DNA of 64,000 nucleotides from Amborella trichopoda (GCF_000471905.2 NW_006500353.1:2126918-2190917); one strand, 5' to 3'; counted from the stretch's first letter, positions 38,201-45,520 are shown. Made by a program: numbers and translations. Notes: a model not told the origin generated them from the letters alone.

Positions 38201-40972
38201 ACGCAGCTTGGGGAACCGAACGAGGTCCATCCCGGGTCCACATCGGCGGGTCAGCCAAGCTGACTCAGCCAATTTATATTAAACCAGAAAAGGAAAAACA
38301 AAAGGAGACAAATAGCCAAACAATATGAAAAATACATAAAATAAAGAATTCAAAATAACTTTACCAGAGGCACAAATCAAAATCGAAATAAAAAAATTGA
38401 AAAGAAAATGACAGAAATGCTGAAAATTAACCAATAATTAGTTTCCGAGATTTCTCATTTTGATTAAAAAAAGCAATGTTCAGAAATTTCTAGATCAATG
38501 AACACTTTGGACAAATATGAATGAGTTTGGTGAGAAATAGGAGGTTTTTTATTTTGGATTTAAAAATCCCCAAAAATCGGAGCCTCGATTTCTGTTCTTT
38601 TGGTTTTCCATCTAACAAATTAATGTGGGATTTCGATACAGGACCTAAACACGATTAATCTAGAACAAGTTTCAAGTTCTTTTGTTAAGAATCGAGAAAA
38701 AAACTGGAAGAATGCCGGATTTGAAATTTCGGGGCGAAGAAACACTAGTTTTCTATGATGAATGCTTGTTAAAATCTCAAATGAGCCAGTTTTGGAACAA
38801 AAGTAGGGTGTTAAAAAATTTTCTTTGGAGGTTAAATATCATTGGATCGATAATTGATAATTCTTTTAGTTTTTTAGCATATACATATACAGGTTGAAAA
38901 TTATCCCCATAGCCTATCGGGCCCAAGTCGACTCGGTTGGTTCCGAGTCGACTCAGTAGTGTTCTGAACCTTGGTTTCACGCATTTGTTCTTTTTTTTCC
39001 CTGATGAATGATACTAGATCCATTCAAAGGGATTTTGTTGACGGATCTGAAAACTGTTAATAGCTATACAACAAGTCATGATGCTGATTCTTCGTCATCT
39101 TTTCTTTTAACAATATAGCAAACCCCCCATGCAGGGAATTGGAAACATTAAAAAAGGATCCTGTGAACTTGATCTGACCTAGGATAATAAGCTCATGGAC
39201 TTGGTCTTACTTCACCGTCGATAAATAAAATAAGACTTCTATCTCCAAGCTTAGCTCTGACATGACTTGCTCCTTGTTTAGTGTGAAGCAGTGTCAAACC
39301 AAAATACCCAACAAGCATCAGCTCTTCCTGAAAGGTTACAATTGCACACAAGTCACTAGTGCTGCCTTTGGCATCCCCCTTCTTGTAGTTAAGGTAATGA
39401 CTTTGAACATGGCCAGCTCTTATAGTGTGATGGGCCTTGTATCCTGAAGCTAGCCAAAAGACTGAATGGGTTGTGGAGACATCAATTAAGTGGTTTGTTC
39501 ATTGCGCTGTTCAAATAGGCTTCTTTGCTCCTTTGAGCTTCTTTTCATGAAATTCTATTAATCTGTGTTTTAGATTGAGATTGAAATAGATGTCGCAGGA
39601 TGAATGCCTCGCTATGCGAGGGCTTACTATACTATTATGGTATAGGTATAGCTTCAGCTTGCTATAGCTGACTTTTGAAGTGGTATAGGCTTTGCTCAAG
39701 AGTCAATTTTTCTTTGACCCTATTTCAGCATCCTGTCAGAGGAAGCATCACTTTGAGTTCAATATAATTCAATTGACTGAGTTGAAGCACCACCTTACCA
39801 AAAACAGTTGTTTCAAAAGGCACCAGCAGTGTACCTAGTAGTATAGGTAAAGTTCGGAGTTTAAGTTGCCATTTATTCTCCGGATCCTCCTCCAAGAATG
39901 AAGTTAATCAAGCATACTCTGTCAGATGCGATATGTCACTTCCCTTGATCTACGAATTCATCCCAAGGAACTGCCGAAGCATGTGACTTTTCATTCATTG
40001 CAAAGGGAATAGTTGATCAAATCCACGTTTCTAAATGGATTGGTTTGAGAATCAATGAATTGATCCTCGTAGGATCTTATCCCTGTTAGACCGAACCCTA
40101 AAATATGAAAAGTTGAGATAAATTCCTTATGATGAAATAGATCTATGGTGAACCATCACAGTAGATTTTCATTCATTGTCCGCTCTCCGGAATATGAAAT
40201 CTCACTGCACTAAAGAAAGTGTTGGATGACTGGGACTTGATACATTTGGGTCGGTCACAATGGTTAATTAGGTGTAGATATGGAAAGATAGGCTCGAACT
40301 AGAATCGATCATACAACAAATTAGCATGGTGTAAATGGCAAGGAATGGAAGAACTTTACATTCTCTGCCTCTTTCTTCTTAATGAAATGGTGGGCAACAA
40401 GTGATTACATAATCACATAACTGTCCATTCACAGCGGCGACTCGAAATATGCTGCATCTGCTCATGGCTGATATGTATGGTTGTAGTAATCTTGAGGTTT
40501 TTCCATCATGAACAACTATCATTTTCTTTACAATTTGAATGATTTTGGAGAAACTCCTCTCTCCCTCTCTCTCACTCTCTCTCTCTCTCACACACACACA
40601 AAGAAAATAGTGGAATGCAGGGATTTAGAGTGGAATCTATGGGTTGAGACAGCTTATGATGTATTCCTGCATGGATATAATATGATATTGGAAAGAACAT
40701 TTTCCTTTACCAAGTCCCTGTAACCGATGCCATTGAAAAACACAAGTAGAAGAGAAAATGTCAGAACTGACCCTGCTTTATTTGTAGATGAACCTAATGA
40801 GCGGGACTTAATCAGTGAAGCTGAAACTGCATGGGCACAAAGAGAATGGGCCATTCAGCATGTTTTATTCCCATCCATGCGACTGTTTCTGAAGCCTCCA
40901 AATCGAATGGCTACTGATGGGACATTTGTACAGGTTTGTTCATTCAATAATTGGTCTTTTTTGGGACGGGGG

Positions 40973-41006
<34 letters not shown>

Positions 41007-41446
41007 AACCTTAAGATCTTTCTTTAAGTAATGAGTTGAGGTTACGAGTGTTGACCACCCACTTACAAAATATCGTTGCCTTTTAAGCAGACTTGCTTAT
41101 TAGTATTGATAATTTTGGCCTGTTGTGTTTATGTTTTGGACTAATGGTGAGATTTTTGTGAACATGCTTAGTTCCTGACCCCACCCACAAACAAAAAAAA
41201 CCTTTAAATCACTTGTTCATATGCTCAGTACCTTGTTTCAAGTAGCCCACTTGACGGTTCAGGGCATAAGTTATGCTTGTTAGAATTCAAAATGAAAAAT
41301 CATCAGCGTATTGGGGTTCATTATTATGTGTTTTGTATGTTCTATTTTTGAGTTTGTGGCATTTGTTTCTGTAGGCTTATGCCCGACATTGGCTGTTGCA
41401 GGTTGCTTCGCTTGAGAAATTGTATAAGATTTTTGAGAGATGCTGA
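6456..41446 (+). CDS. MLH1: MLH1, DNA mismatch repair protein (MutL homologue), 16-exon gene
   Basis: MLH1 is the common subunit of the nuclear MutL heterodimers: with PMS1 it acts in post-replicative mismatch repair, and with MLH3 in meiotic crossover formation. I joined exons 6456-6743, 12265-12437, 12538-12610, 12813-12947, 13056-13266, 16819-16967, 17172-17270, 24222-24240 (uncertain), 24541-24676, 27536-27630, 27736-27844, 31360-31516, 35587-35763, 37812-37986, 40788-40933 and 41402-41446. All borders are GT..AG, phases agree, and the sum is 2187 nt, or 728 residues plus stop, close to the usual plant length of about 737. Visible motifs of the GHKL ATPase domain are NRIAAGEV (44-51), KELVENS (60-66, with catalytic E61 and Mg-binding N65), DNGHG (90-94) and GFRGEAL (125-131). 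The C-terminal half carries the MutL dimerisation region and ends in the conserved FERC. The first ATG is chosen because no earlier in-frame start exists; ATGs at codons 11, 13, 28 and 30 are alternatives, since family conservation starts near residue 32. No broken exon was seen apart from the exon 8 doubt. Confidence 0.95.
6732..6957 (+). repeat. Tandem duplication (about 111 bp) of the exon 1 / intron 1 border
   Basis: The stretch beginning CATGGAATTAGAGTAA at 6732 recurs at 6843. Both copies continue with CCCTAAAT..CTGAAAC..GTGCTGAGATTTT, GTGGTTTAAATAT and GGAAAACTGTG. The second copy therefore carries a duplicate 5' splice site (GT at 6855). Confidence 0.85.
7870..8250. repeat. Array of short palindromes (CACGGTT...AACCGTG type) in intron 1
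   Basis: At least eight imperfect units of the form CACGGTT - spacer - AGAACCGTGA occur in both arms, for example AATCGCGGTTGAGTTAGAAC and GTTCACTTAGAACCATGAAG. Arrays like this are typical subterminal repeats of plant CACTA-type DNA transposons. I found no CACTA terminus or transposase, so this is probably an element remnant. Confidence 0.6.
8351..8820 (+). repeat. 235-bp tandem duplication in intron 1
   Basis: 8351-8585 and 8586-8820 match nearly base for base (shared TTCCCTTGTGAATAAAGCAA, GGTATCCTTGGGG and GGAAGGATTGTCCCAAG) with a few per cent differences. It is noncoding. Confidence 0.9.
9599..9970 (-). CDS. BED zinc-finger ORF inside the hAT element (123 aa, partial transposase N-terminus)
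   Basis: Residues about 12-62 match the plant hAT BED finger: [36 protein letters not shown], then [11 protein letters not shown]. The two Cys of CNYC, His of KKH and Cys of AQC are in place, so this finger looks intact. BED fingers bind DNA at transposon ends. The ORF continues into an acidic tail ([11 protein letters not shown]) and stops without the RNase-H-like transposase or hATC dimerisation domain. Two decayed copies of the same module lie immediately upstream in transcription order. It could be a defective transposase fragment or a host-expressed BED protein; the former is more likely. Confidence 0.7.
   Translation of the reverse strand: MEISFSGSSISGDPGWKYGYNPNPNDKNHIKCNYCGKDTNGSIYRLKKHLISIKGDVAQCKNVSETTREEIIQYLSLEKHKMIEKCRAAKTPRASSAHTSKMEVEEEEGEADSEKNKGGQTLY
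9971..10475 (-). pseudogene. Two decayed BED-finger modules upstream of the intact one
   Basis: On the minus strand, about 10205-9975 reads [24 protein letters not shown], a stop, then [12 protein letters not shown]; the second Cys and the His are lost. About 10475-10270 reads a third copy ([17 protein letters not shown], stop) with most metal ligands gone. Together with 9740-9955 this makes three tandem fingers of about 230-270 bp spacing, begun by a possible ATG at 10474 ([12 protein letters not shown]). Confidence 0.7.
11350..11656 (-). mobile_element. 5'-truncated RTE-type LINE, 307 bp, in intron 1
   Basis: Flanked by the 11-bp direct repeat TTTCCTTGAAG (11339-11349 and 11657-11667). The + strand begins with the (ATC)n-type 3' tail and TTTGGGGTCGGCTACATGAA, the conserved RTE 3' end in reverse. 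The minus frame reads [20 protein letters not shown] then [12 protein letters not shown], the usual RTE reverse-transcriptase C-terminus. Confidence 0.88.
12265..12437 (+). CDS. MLH1: MLH1 exon 2 (GFRGEAL motif)
   Basis: Codes residues 97-153 plus two bases of 154. Acceptor ATTACAG|TTTGAAG and donor GGTACAG|GTGCAA. It holds the ERHTTSKL and [10 protein letters not shown] segments of the ATPase domain, which are diagnostic for MutL proteins. Confidence 0.95.
12538..12610 (+). CDS. MLH1: MLH1 exon 3
   Basis: Completes Arg154 and codes to residue 178 ([12 protein letters not shown] ... KGTQIM). Acceptor TATTCAG|GGTATC, donor ATAATG|GTAGTG, phase 0. The preceding intron is only 100 bp. Confidence 0.95.
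12813..12947 (+). CDS. MLH1: MLH1 exon 4
   Basis: Codes residues 179-223, starting [15 protein letters not shown] and ending SFSCRK. Acceptor TTTCCAG|GTTGAA, donor AGAAAG|GTTGGC, phase 0. This is the end of the GHKL fold. Confidence 0.95.
12948..13055 (+). other. MLH1 intron 4
   Basis: 108 bp between exons 4 and 5; nothing beyond the splice signals. Confidence 0.8.
13056..13266 (+). CDS. MLH1: MLH1 exon 5
   Basis: Codes residues 224-293 and the first base of 294, including [10 protein letters not shown] and [11 protein letters not shown], in the second (S5-like) N-terminal domain. Acceptor GAGACAG|CATGGT, donor AAATG|GTATGT. The first base of the split Asp codon is the last base of the exon. 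Confidence 0.94.
13267..16818 (+). other. MLH1 intron 5 (3.55 kb)
   Basis: Noncoding. From 13748 the sequence TGTGAGACCCCAAACTTTAG resembles the start of a gypsy LTR, followed by about 300 bp of LTR-like sequence (solo or partial). 14650-15960 holds moderately GC-rich noncoding sequence of likely repeat origin that I cannot classify. The remainder is T-rich intron. Confidence 0.5.
16819..16967 (+). CDS. MLH1: MLH1 exon 6 (HPTK motif)
   Basis: Completes Asp294 and codes to residue 343: [13 protein letters not shown], then [11 protein letters not shown]. The HPTK lysine in MutL proteins reaches the ATP site. Acceptor ACCACAG|ATAGAT, donor CGGGAG|GTATGA, phase 0. Confidence 0.95.
17172..17270 (+). 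CDS. MLH1: MLH1 exon 7
   Basis: Codes residues 344-376, [20 protein letters not shown] and on to TRMFQTQ, ending the N-terminal half before the linker. Acceptor TATGTAG|GTGAGC, donor ACACAG|GTATGT, phase 0. Confidence 0.93.
17905..17985 (+). mobile_element. L1-type LINE reverse-transcriptase fragment
   Basis: From 17924 the frame reads [17 protein letters not shown], close to the plant L1 RT motif (D..APGPDGF) with a two-codon insertion. The frame is lost on both sides. Too short to place further. Confidence 0.45.
19931..20156 (-). mobile_element. RTE LINE 3' fragment nested in the copia LTR
   Basis: Flanked by CATTTATGCCC (19920-19930) and CATTTATACCC (20157-20167), a target duplication with one mismatch; the other LTR has only a single ATTTATACCCTC. 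It starts with the ATCATC tail and TTGGGGTCGGCTACATGAAT, the RTE 3' end in reverse. Confidence 0.87.
20634..20852 (-). pseudogene. copia polyprotein remnant (C-terminal reverse transcriptase)
   Basis: Minus-frame [20 protein letters not shown] followed by [14 protein letters not shown] is the conserved region at the end of copia reverse transcriptase, before RNase H. A frameshift follows. Confidence 0.8.
21364..21561 (-). pseudogene. copia polyprotein remnant (N-terminal reverse transcriptase)
   Basis: Minus-frame [20 protein letters not shown] then [14 protein letters not shown] is the start of copia reverse transcriptase, including the first catalytic Asp in [10 protein letters not shown]. 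The downstream YVDD region is broken by frameshifts. Confidence 0.88.
24222..24240 (+). CDS. MLH1: MLH1 candidate exon 8 (19-nt microexon, or part of a longer broken exon)
   Basis: Exon 7 ends in phase 0 and exon 9 begins in phase 1, so an exon of length 3n+1 must lie between them. At 24222 there is a strong acceptor (TATACTTACAG). Ending at 24240 (CTAAAG|GTACAA) gives 19 nt in the right phase and residues FLLCPK plus the first base of Gly. Alternatively the exon runs to 24295, where ...AAGCCTTCTG|GTTGAT would encode the KPSG ending of Arabidopsis MLH1; that version is 74 nt, one base off frame, with an in-frame TAA. Transcript data would decide. Confidence 0.4.
24541..24676 (+). CDS. MLH1: MLH1 exon 9 (linker)
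   Basis: Starts with the last two bases of a Gly codon, then [19 protein letters not shown], the best-conserved part of the plant MLH1 linker, and ends ...LASVAG-type split Arg (bases AG). Acceptor GCTGCAG|GGTCAA, donor TGTAAG|GTGGGT. Splicing exon 7 straight to this exon would reach a TGA within 13 codons. Confidence 0.93.
24677..27535 (+). other. MLH1 intron 9 (2.86 kb)
   Basis: Noncoding, T-rich, with a (GAT)n/(AAT)n microsatellite at 27200-27291. Open frames here lack codon structure or recognisable similarity. Confidence 0.75.
27200..27291. repeat. (GAT)n / (AAT)n trinucleotide tract
   Basis: About 90 bp of GATGATGAT interrupted by GAC and GCT, ending in seven AAT units. It resembles the 3' tails of the RTE LINEs in this window and may be the last trace of one. 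Confidence 0.8.
27536..27630 (+). CDS. MLH1: MLH1 exon 10
   Basis: Completes the split Arg, then [20 protein letters not shown] and on to NTHA plus one base of Gly. RQRRNPKE is a plant MLH1 signature. Acceptor ATCTGCAG|ATCTGC, donor CATGCAG|GTATTT. Confidence 0.94.
27736..27844 (+). CDS. MLH1: MLH1 exon 11
   Basis: Codes [18 protein letters not shown] and on to LYLVNVVKL plus AG of a split Ser. This is the start of the C-terminal dimerisation domain. Acceptor TTTGTAG|GTCTCC, donor GCTGAG|GTATGA. The preceding intron is only 105 bp. Confidence 0.95.
28651..28730 (+). repeat. Perfect 40-bp tandem duplication
   Basis: TCTGCAGCCTACAAAGTCGT plus the following 20 bases occurs twice head to tail (28651-28690, 28691-28730) with only one difference at the end. 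It directly precedes the G-rich block. Confidence 0.95.
28739..28833 (+). repeat. G-rich block of GGGGCGGGG / GGGGGA / GGGGCC repeats
   Basis: About 95 bp, almost all G runs of 3-6: (GGGGC/T)n, then (GGGGGA)n, then (GGGGCC)n. It can form several G-quadruplexes. The G-rich strand is the non-template strand of MLH1, so quadruplex or R-loop formation in transcription is possible. Confidence 0.93.
31360..31516 (+). CDS. MLH1: MLH1 exon 12
   Basis: Completes Ser, then [20 protein letters not shown] and an acidic stretch ending KEEIAR. Acceptor TTATTGCAG|CAAAGA, donor GCACGA|GTAAAT, phase 0. Confidence 0.95.
32780..34675 (+). mobile_element. Non-autonomous gypsy-like LTR element (about 1.9 kb)
   Basis: LTR-like flanks of about 420 bp (about 32780-33201 and 34225-34675) share CTCCAACACTT, TTAAATTGTTTACTTGGATC, TTTCATAGGCTTATAAAAGG (TATA-like) and GTGGATTTA. 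A primer site GTGTTATCAAAGCTC follows the left LTR at 33202. A polypurine tract within CTAGGGGAAAATGATGGAG precedes the right one. The interior has only remnants of an acidic ORF with FD-rich repeats ([12 protein letters not shown], 33730-33800) and no pol domain. LTRs differ considerably, so it is old. Confidence 0.75.
35040..35290 (+). repeat. Purine-rich imperfect tandem repeat (GGGA)n
   Basis: Three diverged copies of a roughly 120-150-bp unit (TTAGGTTCCAA..TTTCTTCC..AGTACAGAAAGGGAGGGA) with (GGGA)n runs at 35108-35135 and 35250-35278. The long minus-strand open frame across it is proline/serine low-complexity and not a gene. Confidence 0.75.
35587..35763 (+). CDS. MLH1: MLH1 exon 13
   Basis: Codes [20 protein letters not shown], then ...[18 protein letters not shown], ending SLSND. 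The acceptor is taken as TTGTAG|CGATCT. The CAG 6 nt upstream, with the better pyrimidine tract, would begin Leu-stop, so it cannot be used productively. An in-frame alternative is GATCAG|ACATAT at 35602. Donor AATGAT|GTAAGG, phase 0. Confidence 0.9.
36350..36462 (+). repeat. 52-bp tandem duplication
   Basis: AAAATGT..GGCGCTGTTTCATT and the following TTGGGTGGTTGAATAC recur at a spacing of 52 bp, with a third partial AAAAATGTG. Confidence 0.9.
36739..37124. mobile_element. MITE family A, copy 1 (about 385 bp)
   Basis: Inverted ends GTTTATATAAGGTGTTAACC and, at the right in reverse complement, GTTTGTATAAGGTGTCAACC, with further inner matches (AAGGTGCAC). The interior (GGATATGAAAGAAAAAATGA, ATAGTGCATCTTGTAACAT, CATAGATCTG) recurs in three other places in the window. 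No ORF. Confidence 0.82.
37134..37381. mobile_element. MITE family B, copy 1 (about 248 bp, 60-bp inverted ends)
   Basis: Left TTTATAAATGGGAATGTATA ... ACAAGGAGGTCACAATCA mirrors right GTGATTGTGACCTCTTTGTA ... ATACAATCCCTTTATAGATA. It abuts copy 1 of family A. Part of the right arm recurs at 47486-47545. Confidence 0.8.
37812..37986 (+). CDS. MLH1: MLH1 exon 14
   Basis: Codes [20 protein letters not shown] and [20 protein letters not shown], then a variable linker ending VLTT plus one base. Acceptor TTCTTAG|GTTAAT, donor ACTACAG|GTTTGG, phase 1. Confidence 0.95.
38187..38970. mobile_element. Noncoding DNA transposon-like element flanked by TTGGTTTCA
   Basis: TTGGTTTCA occurs directly at 38178-38186 and 38971-38979. 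Both ends are relatively GC-rich and carry GACTCAGC / GAGTCGACTCGG words in an AT-rich interior, with ends GTTCAAGTACGCAG and, reversed, GGTTCAGAACACTACTGAG weakly inverted. The class (Mutator-like or hAT) is uncertain. Confidence 0.6.
40558..40600. repeat. (CT)n(CA)n microsatellite
   Basis: CTCTCCCTCTCTCTCACTCT followed by further CT and six CA units. Confidence 0.9.
40788..40933 (+). CDS. MLH1: MLH1 exon 15
   Basis: Codes [20 protein letters not shown], then [16 protein letters not shown] and ending GTFVQ. The acceptor TTTATTTGTAG|ATGAAC fits the phase-1 donor of exon 14 (G + AT = Asp). A weaker in-phase AG lies at 40753-40754. Donor GTACAG|GTTTGT, phase 0. Confidence 0.93.
40974..41007. 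repeat. (GT)n(GA)n microsatellite in MLH1 intron 15
   Basis: GTGTGTGTGTGTGAGAGAGA and further GA, starting 41 bp after the exon 15 donor. Confidence 0.9.
41402..41446 (+). CDS. MLH1: MLH1 exon 16 (last coding exon, FERC terminus)
   Basis: Codes [14 protein letters not shown] and TGA. Acceptor GTTGCAG|GTTGCT. The C-terminal FERC is nearly invariant in eukaryotic MLH1; the last Cys contributes to the metal site of the partner endonuclease subunit. Confidence 0.96.
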   Translation, partial: VASLEKLYKIFERC

Positions 41447-42240
41447 GGACATTCACTGATCATTCCTCAAATTCAAGTCCAATTTCTTCTTGTCTTACTA
41501 AAAGAATTTTGCAGTTGTATATTAGCCTTTCGGATACTTGTAAATTTTCAGGGAAAGGAAAGATTAAAATTGAGTTTTTTGTTCATTGTGTGAAATATAG
41601 AAAAGAGAGATCTAGGTAGATTGTTCCATTCCATAATCCCAACTAGCTGAACTTGTCGAATAGAGCTTTTTGGATTCTGTGCGCCGCTCCGCTCCTCCCC
41701 TACATCTCTCTCTTTTCAAGAGCTTTTTAGTTGAGAAAACCAGATTCACAGCTTTACTCTCTCTCTCTCTCTCTCTCCTTGCTTTCCCTTTTTTTTGCAC
41801 TTACTCTCTCTCTCTCTCAGATGCTGATGACTTTCAGATTTTGCTTTGGAATAACTCTCCCCTCTTTTTACTATAAAGTCATCCCTTATGCTTTACTTTT
41901 TCTCTGCCCTTCTCTCTTGAGAACTTCATATAAATACTCCAATTGACCATGAACAAAGAAGACCATCCCTTTTTATGCCGTGTAGCCTCCTCTCCCAACC
42001 CTACCCATGGCAAAAAATTTTGAGTGAAAGTTGCAAAAATCAGGCTCCAATTCCACCTTAAAAAAAATGAAATGCAGATCTTATTCATATATTTTGGGAC
42101 ACCGTTATTTCTCGGGTCTTCTTTGTTTGGTATTAAAACTCGGGCAAAGGTTTAGTATTTAGGGGCCACTTGCAAAGAAACAACTAGAGTTAAAAGTGCT
42201 TGTTAAAACAGACATGGATGGTGAACGTAGAGCTATGGAT
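41447..42240 (+). other. MLH1 3' flank (3' UTR and downstream)
   Basis: AT-rich sequence after the stop codon. The 3' UTR probably ends within the first 150-300 bp, but no single poly(A) signal stands out. CT microsatellites at 41757-41777 and 41803-41819. Noncoding. Confidence 0.5.
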
Positions 42241-42268
42241 GAGGGCCAAAGGAAGGTGCCCCACTGAC

Positions 42269-42273
<5 letters not shown>

Positions 42274-42307
<34 letters not shown>
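42274..42307. repeat. (GA)n microsatellite
   Basis: About 16 uninterrupted GA units. Confidence 0.95.
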
Positions 42308-42311
<4 letters not shown>

Positions 42312-42934
42312 TCGCCCAATGAAGAGTGAGATTAGATAGGAGTAGGGAGAGGGAAATGGGGTTGGGTTATTGTGGTAAGGGAAGGGGATGCCTTAACATC
42401 GAGATATCTTTTAAAGTGCTGGTCCTTTCAGTCAAATCAACTACTTTTATTTCATCTCTTTGATTTGACCGAGGGCCGGTTTTCATCCCCTATCGTATAC
42501 ATACCGTATACAAATCACCAGGTAATCCCCTCAAACCGAAAAAAATATTGAGAGGGAAAAGACTAATGGAATTTATTTGGAATGGGTAAATATGACCTTG
42601 ACTAAGTAACTTTTGTTATCAAAGTGGTGTGGTGAAAATATTTCACATGTTGAAGAATCAATGGGATAAAACAAAACATGGGCGCAACATAGAGTCTAAA
42701 ATGCCATTTAAGTGAATATTTTAGTGATGCTTTAAGATGACATTTGTCCTTATTGACTTGATGTAATAAAGGTTAGGGCAGGCAATGGCTAGGTGGCCTG
42801 GTCTGGTCCTTTTAGTGTGGTCCTAAAAGATTAGGGTATGGGCTACAAAATGTGGCCAAGGGTCGGACTAGGTTTGGGCCACGACAAGACTAACCTGATT
42901 GGACTTTTTTTTTTCTTTCCTTTCAGGGCATTTA

Positions 42935-43025
42935 TTTGGCCCAAGTGGAGGAACATGATTCATGTAATTAGTCCAAATAACTGAGATGAGACTTGGATGA
43001 TGATAACAACAATGATGATTGTATT
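42935..43025 (+). mobile_element. Strongly decayed RTE LINE 3' end
   Basis: GATTCATGTAATTAGTCCAAA, then GAGACTTGGATGATGATAAC: the same order as the 3' end of the other RTE copies (GATTCATGTAGCCGACCCCA ... GGCTTGGATGATGATG) with several substitutions. Confidence 0.6.
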
Positions 43026-43569
43026 TAGGCGGCTTGGCACTTATAAGTTTAGGGCTTTGGGCCAATCCGTGCTCGGTACAGCCCTAACTCTTGCCAACTC
43101 TTGTTCATGCGAAATTATCTTTAAGTTTCAATGAAGAACACATACATTATACTGCCGCATGAGCATAGTTTACTTCTACTGCCTCAGTATGACCTATTGT
43201 GGAGGGTTTGTAAGCTCTGAAATTTTGGTAACCCCCTTAAAATCACTAGATTATTATTGTCATTTTTTTTTTTTTTAAATTTGAGTTTTCTAACACTTAG
43301 ATCTCACCTTTAGAAATTAGATTGTTTCTATTCAATCGTGAGACATTATTTTTTTCAAGTGCTTAGAGGGTACAAGTAAGAAATTTTTTTATCAAGTTTA
43401 ATCTATATATTAAAGAGGGTATATCCACATATTTTGCTGTCCTAAAACTAATCCTAGGTAGGTTTTACCTACCATGGATAGCATACCCTGCCATGGGAGT
43501 AGAATATCTTTAGGGTACAATGAAATAGCAGTGCAAAATTGATATGCTCGTGGTTGAAAGGGTGTTTGT

Positions 43570-43940
43570 TTGTTTAAGGCTGGCCCTAAACAATTAAAGT
43601 AAGGTGCACCTTCAAATAGCACCGAATCATGTTATTTCAGTATTATAAATCTTTGTGATAGCCTGAAAAATTACTCTCATCTCTAACTATAAATTTTAAA
43701 GATTAAACAATAGTGTAGACCAAACAGATCTATGAATACTTTAAAATCTTGAAAATTGACGGTCTAAATTGTACATTACAATATCCACTATTTTCCAAAT
43801 TATAAATATACTTTTTCTCATGTCCATACATCTTGAGGTTGAGATATTTTATTGAGAGATTTTTTACACCTCTAGTGAACTTTTGAAGTACGCCTTAATT
43901 TGATTATTTAGGGTCTCACCCTAATGTAAACCTCGTTGTA
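43570..43940. mobile_element. MITE family A, copy 2
   Basis: Left GTTTAAGGCTGGCCCTAAAC, AGTAAGGTGCACCTTCAAAT; right TTTGAAGTACGCCTTAATTT and AGGGTCTCACCCTAATGTAA ACC. The interior shares AAATCTTGAAAATTGACGGTC and the CATACATCTTGAGGTTGAGAT block with the other copies. Confidence 0.78.
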
Positions 43941-44195
43941 AATACTTACCGAGGGACAAAAAAACAGCCCTGGAGGACCATACGGCGACCCGTGGACCTC
44001 CTACTGCTCGTGACTGTACACCACACATTTGTACGTTAGTCACGTGTGCTTTAAAAAATAAAATTTGGTATAGAGGGTTATGTGGTTTGGAGCTTTGGTA
44101 GTGGCCTAGGTTTAAAAAAGAAGGCGAACGGTTGACTCGGGTAGCCCATCCGGAAAACCCTTTGGTTGGCCGATTCCAATTTGAATTGCCCTTTT

Positions 44196-44215
44196 NNNNN
44201 NNNNNNNNNNNNNNN
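44196..44215. other. Assembly gap (20 N)
   Basis: Twenty undetermined bases; it cuts the left end of MITE A copy 3. Confidence 0.99.
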
Positions 44216-44530
44216 AATTTGAGCCTACTTCAAAAATTTCATTAGAAGACGTTGTTTTGATGCTCAAATATCTTCAAATTCATCATCTCGACATCAAGAT
44301 GCATAGACATAAGAAAAAAATGGATTTCAAGTTTTGAAAATAGCACATTTTGTAATGTATTTTTGGACCGTCAATTTTTCAAGTTTTCATAGATATGTCG
44401 ATCTATATGAAAATTTAAACTTTATAAATAAATATGAAAATATATTTTAAGGCTATCACAATATCTCGATACTATTTGAAGGTAGGCTCTAATTTGATTG
44501 TTTAAAGCCTAGGCTCTATACAAACCGAAC
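44216..44530. mobile_element. MITE family A, copy 3 (left end in the N gap)
   Basis: Starts at the assembly gap with GAGCCTACTTCAAAAATTTC and ends AGCCTAGGCTCTATACAAACC. The interior contains GACATAAGAAAAAAATGGAT and CATAGATATGTCGATCTAT like the other copies, in the orientation of copy 1. Confidence 0.75.
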
Positions 44531-44531
44531 C

Positions 44532-44558
44532 CATATATATATATATATATATATATAT
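44532..44558. repeat. (AT)n microsatellite
   Basis: About 13 AT units. Confidence 0.9.
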
Positions 44559-45520
44559 TAGTTTTAGATTTTTAATTATTTTTTTTTGTCTCCATTTTCA
44601 TGATCTCATTGTCTAGGTTTCCTATGATTCCATCGCTAAATTTTTGACCTAAAATTTATTTTTAAGATGGATTTTTTTAGGGCGGACTTACATGAATAGA
44701 TGAGTCAATAAACTCATCAAATAAAACTAGACCCCAAGTAAAAAGGACTTCTTTGTGTATGCTAATGGGTATAGGAACATTATAGGGATAATTACAAATA
44801 GCCTCAAAGGCTAGATTTTTTATGCAAGTTATCCCCAGCCAAACTTTTTTTCTCGAAATACATTTTTCTAGTAAATACCCCCAAGTAAAAAAAAAGTATC
44901 ATTTTTTGAAGAAAATACTATTTTTTTGTACATAAAAATTTACTTTTGGCTGGACATTCAAGTGAACTTACATGGGCTGCCGGACCGCTCTCTGACATTG
45001 TCGGATTGCACTTTGGGCATGTTGCCTGACCGCATGGGCCTATTGTCGGACTATTCTTTGACAGCGCCGAACCACCCCCACTCGCTCTTGAACCCTAATA
45101 ACTGGTTTGCATGTGATCCCTCCCTCTCTAAGCCCGCCCCTCTCTCTCTTGAGCCCAAATAACTGGTTTGCTTCTCTCTCTCTTTAACCATATATTTTGG
45201 TGTAGATAAGCCTACCTCTTTAATCTCTTCAATGGTTAAAAAATTTCAACTGCAATTATCAAACCTTCTAGTTTACTGATTAAACTTCTTCCTTATACCA
45301 TAAAGATTTTGAATTTGGTATCATAAATTTATTGCTTATTTGAAATTATATAGAGACATTTGAAAGACTTCTATAAAAAATATATAAAAATAAGGCTTAT
45401 CACAATAAAAATATGTTAAGACTTGGGATTCCATGTAAGTGCCAAAGGATGCAAAATAAGTAGGAAATGGTGTGATAATTACTTTAGAATGGTACAAATT
45501 ATTATTATTATTATTTTTTT

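Larger units (their letters stand above)
37987..40787 (+). other. MLH1 intron 14 (2.8 kb)
   Basis: Contains a 784-bp element with 9-bp flanking repeats (38187-38970) and a CT/CA microsatellite (40558-40600). No coding signal in 39.0-40.5 kb. Confidence 0.75.
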
